This document shows, in pieces, positions 26,219-34,889 of a stretch of 64,000 nt of DNA; the first letter of the stretch is position 1; every line of letters begins with the position of its first letter. A program made the position numbers and the translations under genes. This DNA is from Brevinematales bacterium (GTDB lineage Bacteria; Spirochaetota; Brevinematia; Brevinematales; Thermospiraceae). The stretch is taken from the NCBI GenBank assembly GCA_013177995.1, contig JABLXN010000012.1, forward strand, positions 1-64,000, written 5' to 3'. The notes under the pieces were generated by a model, which did no database searches, had not been told where the DNA came from, and saw nothing but the letters and a program-made list of their open reading frames with translations.

Positions 26219-27010
26219 CTATGCCTCCTCTTCCATACTTTTCAGAATAAGCAAAGAAGAAACAAGATCCGCAAGAGAGAATACTTCGATAATGGCTGGT
26301 GTAGCCCCTACCAGAGAAAATACCCCCTGGAGCCTTGTTTCATCCATCACGGCAAGCGATTGATGATCCTTCTCTCCCTTCACCCCATGAAGATGAAAGA
26401 GCCGTATTTTCTTCCCAAAACTTTCCACAAATATTCTCTCATCTTTTCCTAAAAGCCACCAGTGGCCAACATCAAAACACACCCCAAAAGGAGAAGAGGC
26501 TATCTCCTCCGCAAAAAAGGTCAAATCATAATGCGTATTCTCAAAAAGAAGGGGATACTCTCCAAGCGAAGCGAGCTTCTTCATAAGTCTCCCAAAGGCT
26601 TCTTTGTCTCGCAGGCAAGGAGTATATTTCTCCGCCTTCCGTCCATCACTCTTTTCTAAATGAAGAACATACCCCAAAGGCTGAAGGGACTGAAGACACC
26701 CAAGAAGTTTTTCTAGTTCGCTCACATGCCTCTCATTCATCTCAGGCCAGAGATGAAAATCTAGAGGCAGATGCACCACAAAATCAAGCCCATATTCCTG
26801 CCTCATCCTGTCCAAAGAACTCACCCAGGCCTCTTCCTGCCATATCTCCAAATAGTCACGCCCCAAAAGAAGAAGCTGAATAATCCTGATATGAGGAGCT
26901 AAAAGCTCTATATTCCTTTCATAACTCTCCCTTGCTGTTTCTCCCACAGGGAAAATATACGACGTCGTCCCCATCCTTCTTCCCGGCAAAAGCCTTTCCA
27001 CGGTTTTCAT
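26219..27010 (-). CDS. cbiR: Cobamide-remodelling phosphodiesterase CbiR
   Basis: 263 residues in the xylose isomerase/AP-endonuclease TIM-barrel superfamily: GTTSYIFP at the start, FVVHLPLDFHLWPEM, LLFENTHYD, GVCFDVGHWWLLG and FHLHGVKGEKDH, which supply the expected metal-binding His/Glu/Asp. In Akkermansia, CbiR hydrolyses the nucleotide loop of imported cobamides so that a different lower ligand can be added. The identification here rests on fold plus position: it overlaps cobS by 4 nt (ATGA) and precedes cobT in a riboswitch-controlled salvage operon. A different sugar-isomerase-like function is possible but unlikely in this context. Confidence 0.82.
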   Translation of the reverse strand: MKTVERLLPGRRMGTTSYIFPVGETARESYERNIELLAPHIRIIQLLLLGRDYLEIWQEEAWVSSLDRMRQEYGLDFVVHLPLDFHLWPEMNERHVSELEKLLGCLQSLQPLGYVLHLEKSDGRKAEKYTPCLRDKEAFGRLMKKLASLGEYPLLFENTHYDLTFFAEEIASSPFGVCFDVGHWWLLGKDERIFVESFGKKIRLFHLHGVKGEKDHQSLAVMDETRLQGVFSLVGATPAIIEVFSLADLVSSLLILKSMEEEA

Positions 27011-27741
27011 ACCCAGTCCATCCATACACAAAGGGAGAGAATCTCCACTAACTCCGCTGTTGCCCCTATCACATCCCCCGTAATCCCTCCAATTTTCCTG
27101 TAGGAAAGCCTTCGCATCCCCCACGTTCCCAAAAAAGAAACCACGAGAGAAAACAAGGGCCTGACACTCCTCAATCCCCATGTGAAACCAAGGGCTATCA
27201 GAAGCACCTGAAGCCCCACTCCCCAAAAAGCCCACGACGGCACCTGTCCTACGAGAAACGCCGCCGTTCCCTTTTCCCGTGGATAGGACGCCCTGTAGGC
27301 TATCCATACCATGGCCGACCGGGAAAGCACCCACGAAAATCCTATCCCAAGGAGATGGGAGAGAACGAGAGGATAAACACTATACCGAAGAAGAAGAAGA
27401 AGTATCCCCAAAGAAAGACCAAATACCCCAACCCGACTATCCTTCATGATCTCAAGACGCTTCTGTCGAGAAGCGAGAGCCAAAAACCCATCCCAGGTAT
27501 CACACCAGCCGTCAAAATGGAGAAAACCATTCACAAAGAGGGGTAGAGCCATCATCCCCCACACTATGACCATGGAGGAAAGTTTCACAAGATCGCCAAG
27601 AACCACCCACCCCACCACAAGCCCTCCATACAAAGCCCCCACAAGCGGGAAAAACACCACCAACCTCCCCACCGGTGGTATCTCTTTCACCCTCAAGGGA
27701 AGGATGGTCAAAAGAGAAAGTGCCGCCAGAAAAGCCTTCAC
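27007..27741 (-). CDS. cobS: Adenosylcobinamide-GDP ribazoletransferase
   Basis: Membrane enzyme joining adenosylcobinamide-GDP and alpha-ribazole (phosphate) to complete the cobamide. 244 residues with about six hydrophobic helices. The conserved cytosolic motif is present: GFLHFDGWCDTWDGFLA followed by RLEIMKDSRVGVFG. Start overlaps the cobU stop by 4 nt, and its own stop overlaps the cbiR start. Confidence 0.95.
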   Translation of the reverse strand: MKAFLAALSLLTILPLRVKEIPPVGRLVVFFPLVGALYGGLVVGWVVLGDLVKLSSMVIVWGMMALPLFVNGFLHFDGWCDTWDGFLALASRQKRLEIMKDSRVGVFGLSLGILLLLLRYSVYPLVLSHLLGIGFSWVLSRSAMVWIAYRASYPREKGTAAFLVGQVPSWAFWGVGLQVLLIALGFTWGLRSVRPLFSLVVSFLGTWGMRRLSYRKIGGITGDVIGATAELVEILSLCVWMDWV

Positions 27742-28271
27742 TTCAACCTCCAGGCAATCCCACTCACGAGAAAATACACCTCCTCAGCCACAGAAGCCAC
27801 ATACTGATTGTACCTTCCAAGTACATCACTATACCGCCTGGAGAGAGGATCCGCCGGCACTACCCCGAGTCCTATCTCATTCGTTACCACCACAAGCGTG
27901 TGATGCTTTGTATGCACACACGACACAAGAGCGTGTAATTCCTCTTCACCCTCTCTCTCATCCTCCTCTGAAAAGTCCCACCCCTTCGCATGGAAACGAT
28001 TCGAAAGCCACATGGTAAGACACTCCCAGAGAATAACCTGTGATGGTTCCAGAGAGACTATCACTTTTTTTACCTCAAGCGGTTCCTCTATCGTCTTGAA
28101 TCGTTTACCCCGTTGTTGTTTATGATATTCAATCCGTTTCAAAAACTCCTCATCCACCGCCACGCCCGACGCAAGATAGAGAGGATTTTCCGACAAACGC
28201 AAGGCATACCTCTCCGCAAACTGACTCTTCCCTGATCTTCTCCCTCCTGTGACAAGAACAATTTTGCCCAT
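27738..28271 (-). CDS. cobU: Adenosylcobinamide kinase/guanylyltransferase
   Basis: Phosphorylates adenosylcobinamide and transfers GMP from GTP, giving AdoCbi-GDP for CobS. 177 residues, the usual size. P-loop GGRRSGKSQFAE near the N-terminus, the guanylylated-His region RIEYHKQQRGKRFKTIEEP, and LWECLTMWLSN. The late VVTNEIGLGVVPADPLSRRY block is typical. It begins 3 nt after the ABC ATPase gene. Confidence 0.95.
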   Translation of the reverse strand: MGKIVLVTGGRRSGKSQFAERYALRLSENPLYLASGVAVDEEFLKRIEYHKQQRGKRFKTIEEPLEVKKVIVSLEPSQVILWECLTMWLSNRFHAKGWDFSEEDEREGEEELHALVSCVHTKHHTLVVVTNEIGLGVVPADPLSRRYSDVLGRYNQYVASVAEEVYFLVSGIAWRLK

Positions 28272-28274
28272 ACG

Positions 28275-29060
28275 TTACCCCTTCAAAAGACGTCCGGGCA
28301 CTAAATACGCATGGGGTCTTCTGTCCACAGGAGAAGGATACACCACCACAGGCACTCCAAAGACCCGTTCAATCCTCTCATAGGTAAGTGCTACCTCCGG
28401 CACATCCACCACCTCTACCCATCCCTCACACAGCATCATCACCCGATCACAGTACAACCCGGCTAAATTGATATCATGCAACACAATGATAACCGTCAAT
28501 TTCTCCTTGATAGTTTCAAGCCAGTCCAAAATCCGCACCTGATGACGGATATCTAAATGAGCCGTGGGTTCATCCATGAGAAGAATTTCCGGCTCCTGAA
28601 TAAGAGCACGCACAATCTGCACCATCTGAAACTCTCCACCGCTGAGTTCCGAAAGCCTTCTCCCAAGGAAGCCCTCTATCCCAAACTCCTCGGCCCGTCT
28701 GAGAATATGCCTTTTTTCCTCCACAGAAATCCCAAACTCCCACACCTCATGATAGGGATAACGCCCCATCGACAAATACGAAAAAACGTCCATCGCTGGC
28801 CTGGAAGGGGATTGACTCACCACAGCCATGGTTTTTGCCATCCTGCGTCGAGAAAACGTAGAGAGTTTCTCCCCCCGATAGAAAATCTCTCCCCTGTATC
28901 CCATCGCCCCGGCTAATGTCCGCATCAAGGTAGATTTCCCACTCCCATTTGGTCCAATAATTCCAAAGATCTCCTTCTCCCTTACCTCAAAAGAAATCTC
29001 ATGCAAAACAGTCCTCTTCCCATAACCTGCAGAAAGCCTCTCCACCACCAAAAGACTCAT
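28275..29060 (-). CDS. btuD: Cobamide ABC importer, ATPase subunit
   Basis: 261 residues. Walker A GPNGSGKST, Q-loop VVSQSPSR, signature LSGGEFQMV, Walker B ILLMDEPTAHLD and H-loop VLHDINLA mark a FecE/BtuD-type importer ATPase. Start is the ATG overlapping the btuC stop (ATGA). By motif alone it could equally be a ferric-siderophore system; the cobalamin riboswitch and cob genes in the same operon make cobamides the likely cargo. Confidence 0.9.
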   Translation of the reverse strand: MSLLVVERLSAGYGKRTVLHEISFEVREKEIFGIIGPNGSGKSTLMRTLAGAMGYRGEIFYRGEKLSTFSRRRMAKTMAVVSQSPSRPAMDVFSYLSMGRYPYHEVWEFGISVEEKRHILRRAEEFGIEGFLGRRLSELSGGEFQMVQIVRALIQEPEILLMDEPTAHLDIRHQVRILDWLETIKEKLTVIIVLHDINLAGLYCDRVMMLCEGWVEVVDVPEVALTYERIERVFGVPVVVYPSPVDRRPHAYLVPGRLLKG

Positions 29061-30070
29061 CCCCTTTTCTCCTGAAAAAGCATCCACAGGAAAAGAAGCC
29101 CCCCTAAAATGCCTGTAATCACCCCTACAGGAAGTTCCAGAGGAGCAATCACCACCCGAGCAAGAAAATCACAGAGAACAAGAAATCCCCCTCCACCTAA
29201 AAAAAACAATGGCACAAGCAGTCTATGTTTCAAAGGCAAGAGACGCTTATACACATTTGGCACAAGGAGTCCCACAAAGCCAATCAGCCCGGCACTGGCA
29301 ATACTCACTGCGGTAAGCACCACCGCCAAAAAAAAGAAAAGCTTTTTCATCCTGTGGACAGGCACACCTAAAAACAAGGCCTCTTCTTCTCCCAAAAGAA
29401 AGGCATCCATCTCCCGGGCAAAAAACCATACTATCCCCACTCCCCAGGCCACCACAAGCCAGACAAAGACAGGATTGACCATCCCCCCTTGTTCAAGAGA
29501 GCCCATAGTCCAGAAGACTATATGATGGAGATCCGCCGCTCTCGCCAACGCCAAAAAAAGCATCACAAGCCCGGAAGAAAGAAACGAGAGCATAAGCCCA
29601 AAGAGAAGCATATCAGACAAAAGAATGGTAGAACCTGAAAAGATACGTCTCCTGCTAAGTCCATACAAAATACCCATAAAACCAAGCCCACCCGCCAAAC
29701 TCCACCAGAAAAGCCCACCCTGATACCCTATCATTTTTCCAAAAACAAGCCCAAGACATACCCCAAGGGTAGCCCCGCCCGATATGCCAAGCGTATAGGG
29801 TTCAACAAGGGGATTGGCAAAGAGAGACTGCAAAATCCCTCCAGCCACAGAGAGAGCCCCTCCCACGGCAAGTCCCAATATCCAGCGGGGAAATCTGATT
29901 TTCCACACGATATCACGGGAAAGCCCCTCCCCCCTCCCCATAAGAATTGTCACCACTTCCCGGGGTGAGATCCCGCTCGGTCCCCACCCTAAAGAGAGGA
30001 TACTCCCTGTTATCAGAATAGCCATCGTCAACACAAAAACCCAGAGAGAACGTTTCCAGGACACATCCAT
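29057..30070 (-). CDS. btuC: Cobamide ABC importer, permease subunit
   Basis: 337-residue FecCD/BtuC permease with about ten TM helices. Family motifs: IRFPRWILGLAVGGALSVAG, LQSLFANPLVEPYTLGISGG, and the late GLIGFVGLLVPNVYKRLLP coupling-loop segment that docks on the ATPase. It begins 1 nt after the binding-protein gene. The name follows the operon context. Confidence 0.92.
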   Translation of the reverse strand: MDVSWKRSLWVFVLTMAILITGSILSLGWGPSGISPREVVTILMGRGEGLSRDIVWKIRFPRWILGLAVGGALSVAGGILQSLFANPLVEPYTLGISGGATLGVCLGLVFGKMIGYQGGLFWWSLAGGLGFMGILYGLSRRRIFSGSTILLSDMLLFGLMLSFLSSGLVMLFLALARAADLHHIVFWTMGSLEQGGMVNPVFVWLVVAWGVGIVWFFAREMDAFLLGEEEALFLGVPVHRMKKLFFFLAVVLTAVSIASAGLIGFVGLLVPNVYKRLLPLKHRLLVPLFFLGGGGFLVLCDFLARVVIAPLELPVGVITGILGGLLFLWMLFQEKRG

Positions 30071-30071
30071 A

Positions 30072-30866
30072 TTACTTAGTCATCGAGACAATCTGTTTCA
30101 AAATAGCCACAAAGGTTGTTGGTGTAGGGCTGGTTGCCATGGTAGTATCAATGAGGTGCACATGCCCCCGCTTCACCGCACTGAGAGAAGGATAGTTTTT
30201 CCATACAGCTATAGCCTCTTTTGCCTCACTATCCATGAGAGCGATGAGAATCACCTCTGGATCGGAGGCCACCACCTGTTCAAGGCTTATCTGACCATAT
30301 CCCACATTCGTAGCCACATTGATAGCATTCGCATACTTGAGGTAATCCTGCATAAAGGACTGGTCGGGTAAAGTCCACAGGGGATTGATCCCGATCTGAA
30401 AAAATACTCGCCGACGGGGTCCCTTGGCTGTCTGGATGGCTATTTTCTCCACCTCTTTTTTGAGAACCTCCACCCTGTGAGTAGCCTCCTTTTCTTTTCC
30501 AAGGAGTCTCCCTATCTCCACATACTCCCGACAGATCCCTTCAAAATTCGCAGGCTGGGTAAAAATCACCACCTTGAAACCAAGCTGCCTCAGTCTCTCT
30601 ATACGTTTGGGATCATTCAAATCCGTTCCTAAAATAAGATCTGGTTTAAGAGAGGCAATAGCCTCCACGTTGATTTCAATCACATTGCCTACCTTCTGAA
30701 TCTTCTGAGCGGCCGAGGGCCTGGTACAATAAATGGTATTTCCCACAATATCCTGCCCATGTCCGAGTTCAAACACCTGTTCGGTAAGCCTTGGTCCCAG
30801 CGTGACAATCCGAAGTCCATACCCATAGACCACCATCAACAAACCAAGAAGGATCCATTTTCGCAT
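30072..30866 (-). CDS. btuF: Cobamide ABC importer, substrate-binding protein
   Basis: 264 residues from MRKWILLG, chosen for the GGAGGAAAGG in front of it; the longer frame starting near 31070 would lie inside the riboswitch leader. Signal peptide of about 17 residues without a lipobox Cys, so probably free in the periplasm. Class III periplasmic-binding fold: IVTLGPRLTEQVFEL, NVEAIASLKPDLILG, ISLEQVVASDPEVILIA and SLSAVKRGHVHLID. It is the first gene behind the riboswitch. Confidence 0.9.
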   Translation of the reverse strand: MRKWILLGLLMVVYGYGLRIVTLGPRLTEQVFELGHGQDIVGNTIYCTRPSAAQKIQKVGNVIEINVEAIASLKPDLILGTDLNDPKRIERLRQLGFKVVIFTQPANFEGICREYVEIGRLLGKEKEATHRVEVLKKEVEKIAIQTAKGPRRRVFFQIGINPLWTLPDQSFMQDYLKYANAINVATNVGYGQISLEQVVASDPEVILIALMDSEAKEAIAVWKNYPSLSAVKRGHVHLIDTTMATSPTPTTFVAILKQIVSMTK

Positions 30867-31074
30867 ATCCTTTCCTCCATCTCTTGTGTTTTCTCTCAAA
30901 AAGAAAAAAGCATGCCTTTCTCCCCCAAAAACTTGGAGAAAAACATAGCCCTTCCGTAGCCCAAAAGCCGCGGAAGAATTCTCTTTCACAAACCTCTCGT
31001 CTCTTTCACCTTTCACCAGAAAAGCATACAAGACGCACCCTTTCCCTCTTCCGGAGAAAAAGTGCCTCACGAGG

Positions 31075-31211
31075 CAGGTCTTCTGGCTCCCGGATCAACC
31101 TACTCTCCCGGCCTTCCCAGTTTCCCAGTGGCATCCATGGGATTTCGTCCCCGGTTACAGCGGCGGGACCGCGACGGACTTTCACCGTTCTTCCCTTAGC
31201 CTTGGCAATTC
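31075..31211 (-). ncRNA. Cobalamin riboswitch
   Basis: Minus strand. The conserved core is present in order: GGTGAAAGTCC, CCCGCCGCTGTAA, the B12 box GCCACTGGGAAACTGGGAAG, GGCCGGGAG, and the closing AGCCAGAAGACCTGCC. It starts at the predicted transcription start and precedes btuF by about 200 nt. Just at its 3' edge a short palindrome TGCCTCGTGAGGCA (31076-31063) is followed by CTTTTT, a possible terminator that ligand binding would favour. Cobamide would then switch off the whole import and remodelling operon; the mechanism is inferred. Confidence 0.95.
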
Positions 31212-31217
31212 ATTATC

Positions 31218-31246
31218 ATTATAAGAAAAGCTTCTAAGAATGTCAA
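31218..31246 (-). promoter_or_regulatory. Perfect-consensus promoter of the cobamide operon
   Basis: TTGACA (31246-31241), 17-nt spacer, TATAAT (31223-31218): an exact sigma-70 consensus directly upstream of the riboswitch. Confidence 0.88.
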
Positions 31247-31277
31247 ACAACGATCCTGGTTATGCCTACACATCTCC

Positions 31278-31478
31278 GAGACCTTTGCACGAAAGTACAA
31301 AGGTCTCAAAAAAGTAATACAAAACAAAAAATAGTATAAAAATATTCATTTTCATAATAAATAATTCTTTCTTTTTGAATAAAAAAGACAAACCAGCCCT
31401 TGTGAATGGAAAAATCGGGGTTTCAGGGGCGTAGCCCCTGACCCAAACAGGGCAAGAAAACACCCGTGCAGGGGTCTC
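31278..31478 (-). repeat. MITE-like dispersed repeat, copy 3
   Basis: Reverse orientation, 201 bp, both ends intact. The hairpin end is GAGACCTTTGCAC-GAAA-GTACAAAGGTCTC at 31278-31307; the other end is CCCGTGCAGGGGTCTC at 31463-31478. The internal palindrome CAGGGGC-GTA-GCCCCTG is perfect (31424-31440). It lies between the divergent cobamide-operon promoter and the promoter of the lipoprotein at 31541. Confidence 0.82.
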
Positions 31479-31490
31479 CTCCGTTTCAAT

Positions 31491-31519
31491 TTGCATTTTC
31501 TCCAAAAGTATGATATACT
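31491..31519 (+). promoter_or_regulatory. Promoter of the lipoprotein gene at 31541
   Basis: TTGCAT (31491-31496), 17-nt spacer, TATACT (31514-31519), immediately outside the right end of the MITE-like repeat. Confidence 0.62.
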
Positions 31520-31540
31520 AAGGAAAGAAGGAGGCAACAT

Positions 31541-31969
31541 ATGAAAAAGTATGTGTTTTGGGTTGTGATTGCGTCCATTTTAGTAGGTTGTACCCCCAAG
31601 AAAAAAGAGGTTCAAGAAGAGAATGGAGAGGCCAAAGCGGTAGCATCTACCCAGATACCTGATTTTATCAAGATCCGCCCGGGAGACAAGATCGTGCTTA
31701 ATTCCCCTCAGGTATTCTGGGAAGTTACCATTCTTCTCAACTACGAGCAGAAAAAATGGCTTGCTGAAAACACCAATACCAACGAAAACATCTCCGATGA
31801 AGAAGCCTACCTCTATCTTCAAAACAAGCGAGAGGAATTTTTCCAGAGTCTTGGCATAAGCGAAGACATCTATAACCAGTATAGTTTTGACCATTACCAG
31901 AAGATACAGGAATTTCTCGAAAAGAATCCCCAGTACAAAGAAGCCTACGAAGCCTCGCAAAACCTGTAA
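31541..31969 (+). CDS. Small lipoprotein of unknown function
   Basis: 142 residues with AGGAGG upstream. Signal peptide and lipobox SILVGC (Cys about residue 17), a Lys/Glu-rich linker, then a helical domain with no similarity I recognise (LNYEQKKWLAENTNTNE, QNKREEFFQSLGISEDIYNQY). The helix content and charged surface resemble small periplasmic binding or chaperone-like lipoproteins, but no family can be named. It ends at a bidirectional terminator shared with the HtrA gene. Confidence 0.75.
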   Translation: MKKYVFWVVIASILVGCTPKKKEVQEENGEAKAVASTQIPDFIKIRPGDKIVLNSPQVFWEVTILLNYEQKKWLAENTNTNENISDEEAYLYLQNKREEFFQSLGISEDIYNQYSFDHYQKIQEFLEKNPQYKEAYEASQNL

Positions 31970-32030
31970 CCCTGCGAACCTTCCCGCTTTTCGTTCAGGA
32001 AAAAGGTCTCAAAAAGAGGAAATTCGCAAG

Positions 32031-32075
32031 AAAAAAAAAAGGCCATCCTCAGAGAGGGATGGCCCTTCTTTTTTT
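32031..32075. terminator. Bidirectional terminator between converging genes
   Basis: GGCCATCC-loop-GGATGGCC (32041-32064) is flanked by ten A on the left and a T-rich run on the right, so it can end both the lipoprotein transcript and the htrA transcript. Confidence 0.85.
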
Positions 32076-32119
32076 ATACAACCCCCTGGCGGAGGTGAAC
32101 CAGGGGGGAGGAAGGAGGG

Positions 32120-32147
32120 CACGCCCCGGGCGTAGCCCGGGGACGTG
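32120..32147. repeat. Very stable GC hairpin
   Basis: CACG plus CCCCGGGC - GTA - GCCCGGGG plus CGTG, with one bulged base: a 12-bp stem with a GTA triloop. It lies just past the htrA stop without a T run, so it is not a standard terminator. The same GC-GTA-GC tip occurs in two other repeat families here. Confidence 0.6.
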
Positions 32148-32177
32148 TAAGGAGGTTTTATAGAAAGGGTAGGGGGT

Positions 32178-33644
32178 TTATCTCTCTATCCCACGATAAT
32201 ACACATAGCCTCGCGAAGCTATCACGAACAAGTAGGTATTCTCCTTGCCATATTTTTTCACAAACTCACGAAGATCGGCAAGGTTTTTGATGGGCTGATG
32301 GTTAATAGCCATCACCACATCCCCAGGGTTCATAATCTGGGCAAGGGGACTGTCATTCTTCATATCCTGGAGGATAACCCCATACTCTGCTCCATTGGCG
32401 TCTAACTGGGATTTCGAAGCCTCAACAAAAGTCCCGCCCAAAAACTCGACATTTCCTGAAGCAGCCGGCTCCTCTGAAGGAGAGGTCTGCATAGAAGCGG
32501 TAGTTGGCCTTTTAGCCAAAGTTACACGAACCGTCTCCTTTTTGCCATCTCGAAGAATCTCAAGGGTAATGGTAGAACCGGGCATCTGACTTCCTACCAT
32601 AAGCTGTACCTCATCAGGAGAAGAAACGGTTTTCCCATTCACCTTGAGGATAATATCACGGGGCCTGAGACCAGCTCTGTCTGCCGGTGTGCCGGCCTCT
32701 ACCCGGGCGATAAGCACTCCATTTTCGATCTTCAAAAGCCTCTTTGTAGTATCATCCATCTCCCCAAGCACCACACCCATATAGCCTCTTTCCACAGAAC
32801 CTTTGGTGAGAATTTGACTCGCCGAGGCTATTGCCGTATTGATAGGAATGGCAAAACTGATACCCTCGTAGGCCCCTGTTTGAGAACGAATAGCCGTATT
32901 GATCCCGATCACCTGGCCACGAATATTGATGAGAGGCCCACCAGAATTTCCAGGGTTCACCGCGGTATCTGTCTGAATAAACCGCTGAAATCCCGTCATT
33001 CCCTGACGACCAACAGCACTCACAATACCAAGGGTGTAGGTGCCAGACAATCCAAAGGGATTGCCAATGGCAATGGCAAAATCTCCCACCTGAACGGTAT
33101 CAGAATCGCCAATAGCCACTACCGGCAAATTCTTTGCATTGATTTTGAGGATAGCAAAATCAAGCTCCTCATCATACCCCACCACCTTGGCCTCAAACTG
33201 CCGATTATCAGAAAGCACCACCACAATCTTGGTAGCATCTTTCACCACATGATAATTACTGAAGATGTATCCATCCTTGCTTACAATAAAACCAGACCCA
33301 GCCCCCTGAAGCTTCCGTCGGAACTCCCTTGGCTGCTCCCCAAAAAACCGACGGAAAAAGGGATCGTTAAAAAACTCGGCATAGGGATTGGGAATCACCT
33401 GCTCTCCCTCTACGGTGATACTCACCACAGCAGGCATCACACTTTTGGCAATATTTCGAAGCACATCCTGAAGGGCAAGAACACTAGGAAGATTGGGCGT
33501 ATTTTCCACTGTCTCATTCTTGTTCTGATAGGTGATATTCTGGGAGAAAAGATGGCTACAGGAAAATCCCAAAAGAAACACGACCACAAGCGCTGAAAGG
33601 ATCCATGGCCACCTGTAGGAAGAGATCTTCATCTTCTCTCTCAT
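32178..33644 (-). CDS. HtrA/DegP-type periplasmic serine protease
   Basis: 488 residues. N-terminal signal anchor (about 12-32), trypsin-like domain (about 60-290) with the triad His in FSNYHVVKDA, Asp in ELDFAILKIN and Ser in NPGNSGGPL, then two PDZ domains (about 295-385, with GYMGVVLGE, and about 405-480). It degrades or refolds damaged envelope proteins. The start has GGAGGCACAT before it and a strong promoter upstream. Domain count matches DegP/DegQ rather than single-PDZ DegS. A bidirectional terminator follows. Confidence 0.95.
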   Translation of the reverse strand: MREKMKISSYRWPWILSALVVVFLLGFSCSHLFSQNITYQNKNETVENTPNLPSVLALQDVLRNIAKSVMPAVVSITVEGEQVIPNPYAEFFNDPFFRRFFGEQPREFRRKLQGAGSGFIVSKDGYIFSNYHVVKDATKIVVVLSDNRQFEAKVVGYDEELDFAILKINAKNLPVVAIGDSDTVQVGDFAIAIGNPFGLSGTYTLGIVSAVGRQGMTGFQRFIQTDTAVNPGNSGGPLINIRGQVIGINTAIRSQTGAYEGISFAIPINTAIASASQILTKGSVERGYMGVVLGEMDDTTKRLLKIENGVLIARVEAGTPADRAGLRPRDIILKVNGKTVSSPDEVQLMVGSQMPGSTITLEILRDGKKETVRVTLAKRPTTASMQTSPSEEPAASGNVEFLGGTFVEASKSQLDANGAEYGVILQDMKNDSPLAQIMNPGDVVMAINHQPIKNLADLREFVKKYGKENTYLFVIASRGYVYYRGIER

Positions 33645-33686
33645 ATGTGCCTCCGTTTTAGTGTTCTATTTAACTAATACACCTAT

Positions 33687-33715
33687 AGTATACACATTTT
33701 TTTCTCATCTGTCAA
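33687..33715 (-). promoter_or_regulatory. Promoter of the HtrA-type protease gene
   Basis: TTGACA (33715-33710), 17-nt spacer, TATACT (33692-33687): nearly perfect sigma-70 elements, about 40 nt before the start codon. Confidence 0.78.
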
Positions 33716-33795
33716 GTGTTTTGGAAAATTTTTTTTGCTTTTTTCTTCTCTTTTCCTTACCATAACCTCAACAAACAGAAAAAGGAGAGGGTTTC

Positions 33796-34887
33796 GTGCG
33801 CATTGTCATCAGCGGGGGCAAAACAGGTGGGCATCTTGTTCCAGGCATTGCCCTTTATGAGAAGGCAAAATCGCAAGGGCATGAGGTGGCTTACTTCCTT
33901 GGCCCTCAGGACGATCGTTTTGCCATCACCTCCCGCATTGCTCCTGAAGAGAGATACGTCGTTCCCATAGGTTCGATCTCCAGAAAACTCTCCTACAAAA
34001 CCCCCCTCTGGATAGCCAAAATCCTGTGGGCTTTTTTTATCACCATCAAAAAAGTACACAGGTTTCACCCCGATGTGGTTATCATTACCGGAGGATATAT
34101 CTCCAATCCTGTAGCCCTCTCCGCACTCTTTTTAGGAATTCCTTTCTATATTCTTGAACAAAATACCGTCGCCGGGATCACCAATCGTCTCTTTGCCCCC
34201 TTTGCCAAAAAAATCTTCACCTCATTTCCAGAGACAGAAAAGATTCCCCCTCACAAGGCTCTTTTCACAGGCAATCCCACCATTTTTGCCACTCCTCTCC
34301 CGCGCCAAGAGGCAAGAGCATTCTTTTCCCTTCCAGAAAAAGGCCTCTGCTTGGGGGTAATAGGCGGAAGTCAGGGAGCCTATAAACTCAATGAAGCATT
34401 ATGGTCTCTTCTTCCCTTTCTCAAAGAGAAGGAAATAGCCCTTCTCTGGAGTACGGGCAAAAACACCTACACCGTGATGGAACAGGACGGAAGACTTGAA
34501 GAGATAACCAAAACCTACCCACACGTGAGGGTGTTCCCCTTCATTGAACGAATGGACGCCTTCTGGGGGGCCTGTGATGGGATAATTGCGAGAAGTGGGG
34601 CTACCACGGTAGCTGAGGTCATTTCCGCCGCTTGCCCTGCCCTTTTTATCCCCATCTACAAATCCCCCGACGACCACCAGAAGAAAAACGCCCTTGCCCT
34701 TGTGAAAGAAGGATGTGCCGATATCCTCGAGGAACCGAGACTCCAGGATCTTCTCCCTCAGGTACAGGAGTTTCTTTCTTCCCTTGACGAGAAGCGAATG
34801 GCTCTTCAGAAACTTCGCGACAGGTGGCAGCAAAAACCAGAAGAAAGGATCCTCAAAATTATAGAAAAAGAGGCCAAAGGGAGGTAG
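33796..34887 (+). CDS. murG: UDP-GlcNAc:lipid I GlcNAc transferase MurG
   Basis: Converts lipid I to lipid II at the inner face of the membrane. 363 residues from a GTG start with AAAGGAGAGGG before it. GT-B fold: N-terminal glycine loop GGKTGGHLVPGIAL, TGGYISNPVALSA, EQNTVAGITNRL, then the UDP-GlcNAc site GVIGGSQGAYKLN and IARSGATTVAEV. Glutamine-rich C-terminal end as usual. No other mur genes adjoin it; the next gene starts 2 nt after its stop. Confidence 0.95.
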   Translation: MRIVISGGKTGGHLVPGIALYEKAKSQGHEVAYFLGPQDDRFAITSRIAPEERYVVPIGSISRKLSYKTPLWIAKILWAFFITIKKVHRFHPDVVIITGGYISNPVALSALFLGIPFYILEQNTVAGITNRLFAPFAKKIFTSFPETEKIPPHKALFTGNPTIFATPLPRQEARAFFSLPEKGLCLGVIGGSQGAYKLNEALWSLLPFLKEKEIALLWSTGKNTYTVMEQDGRLEEITKTYPHVRVFPFIERMDAFWGACDGIIARSGATTVAEVISAACPALFIPIYKSPDDHQKKNALALVKEGCADILEEPRLQDLLPQVQEFLSSLDEKRMALQKLRDRWQQKPEERILKIIEKEAKGR

Positions 34888-34889
34888 CT

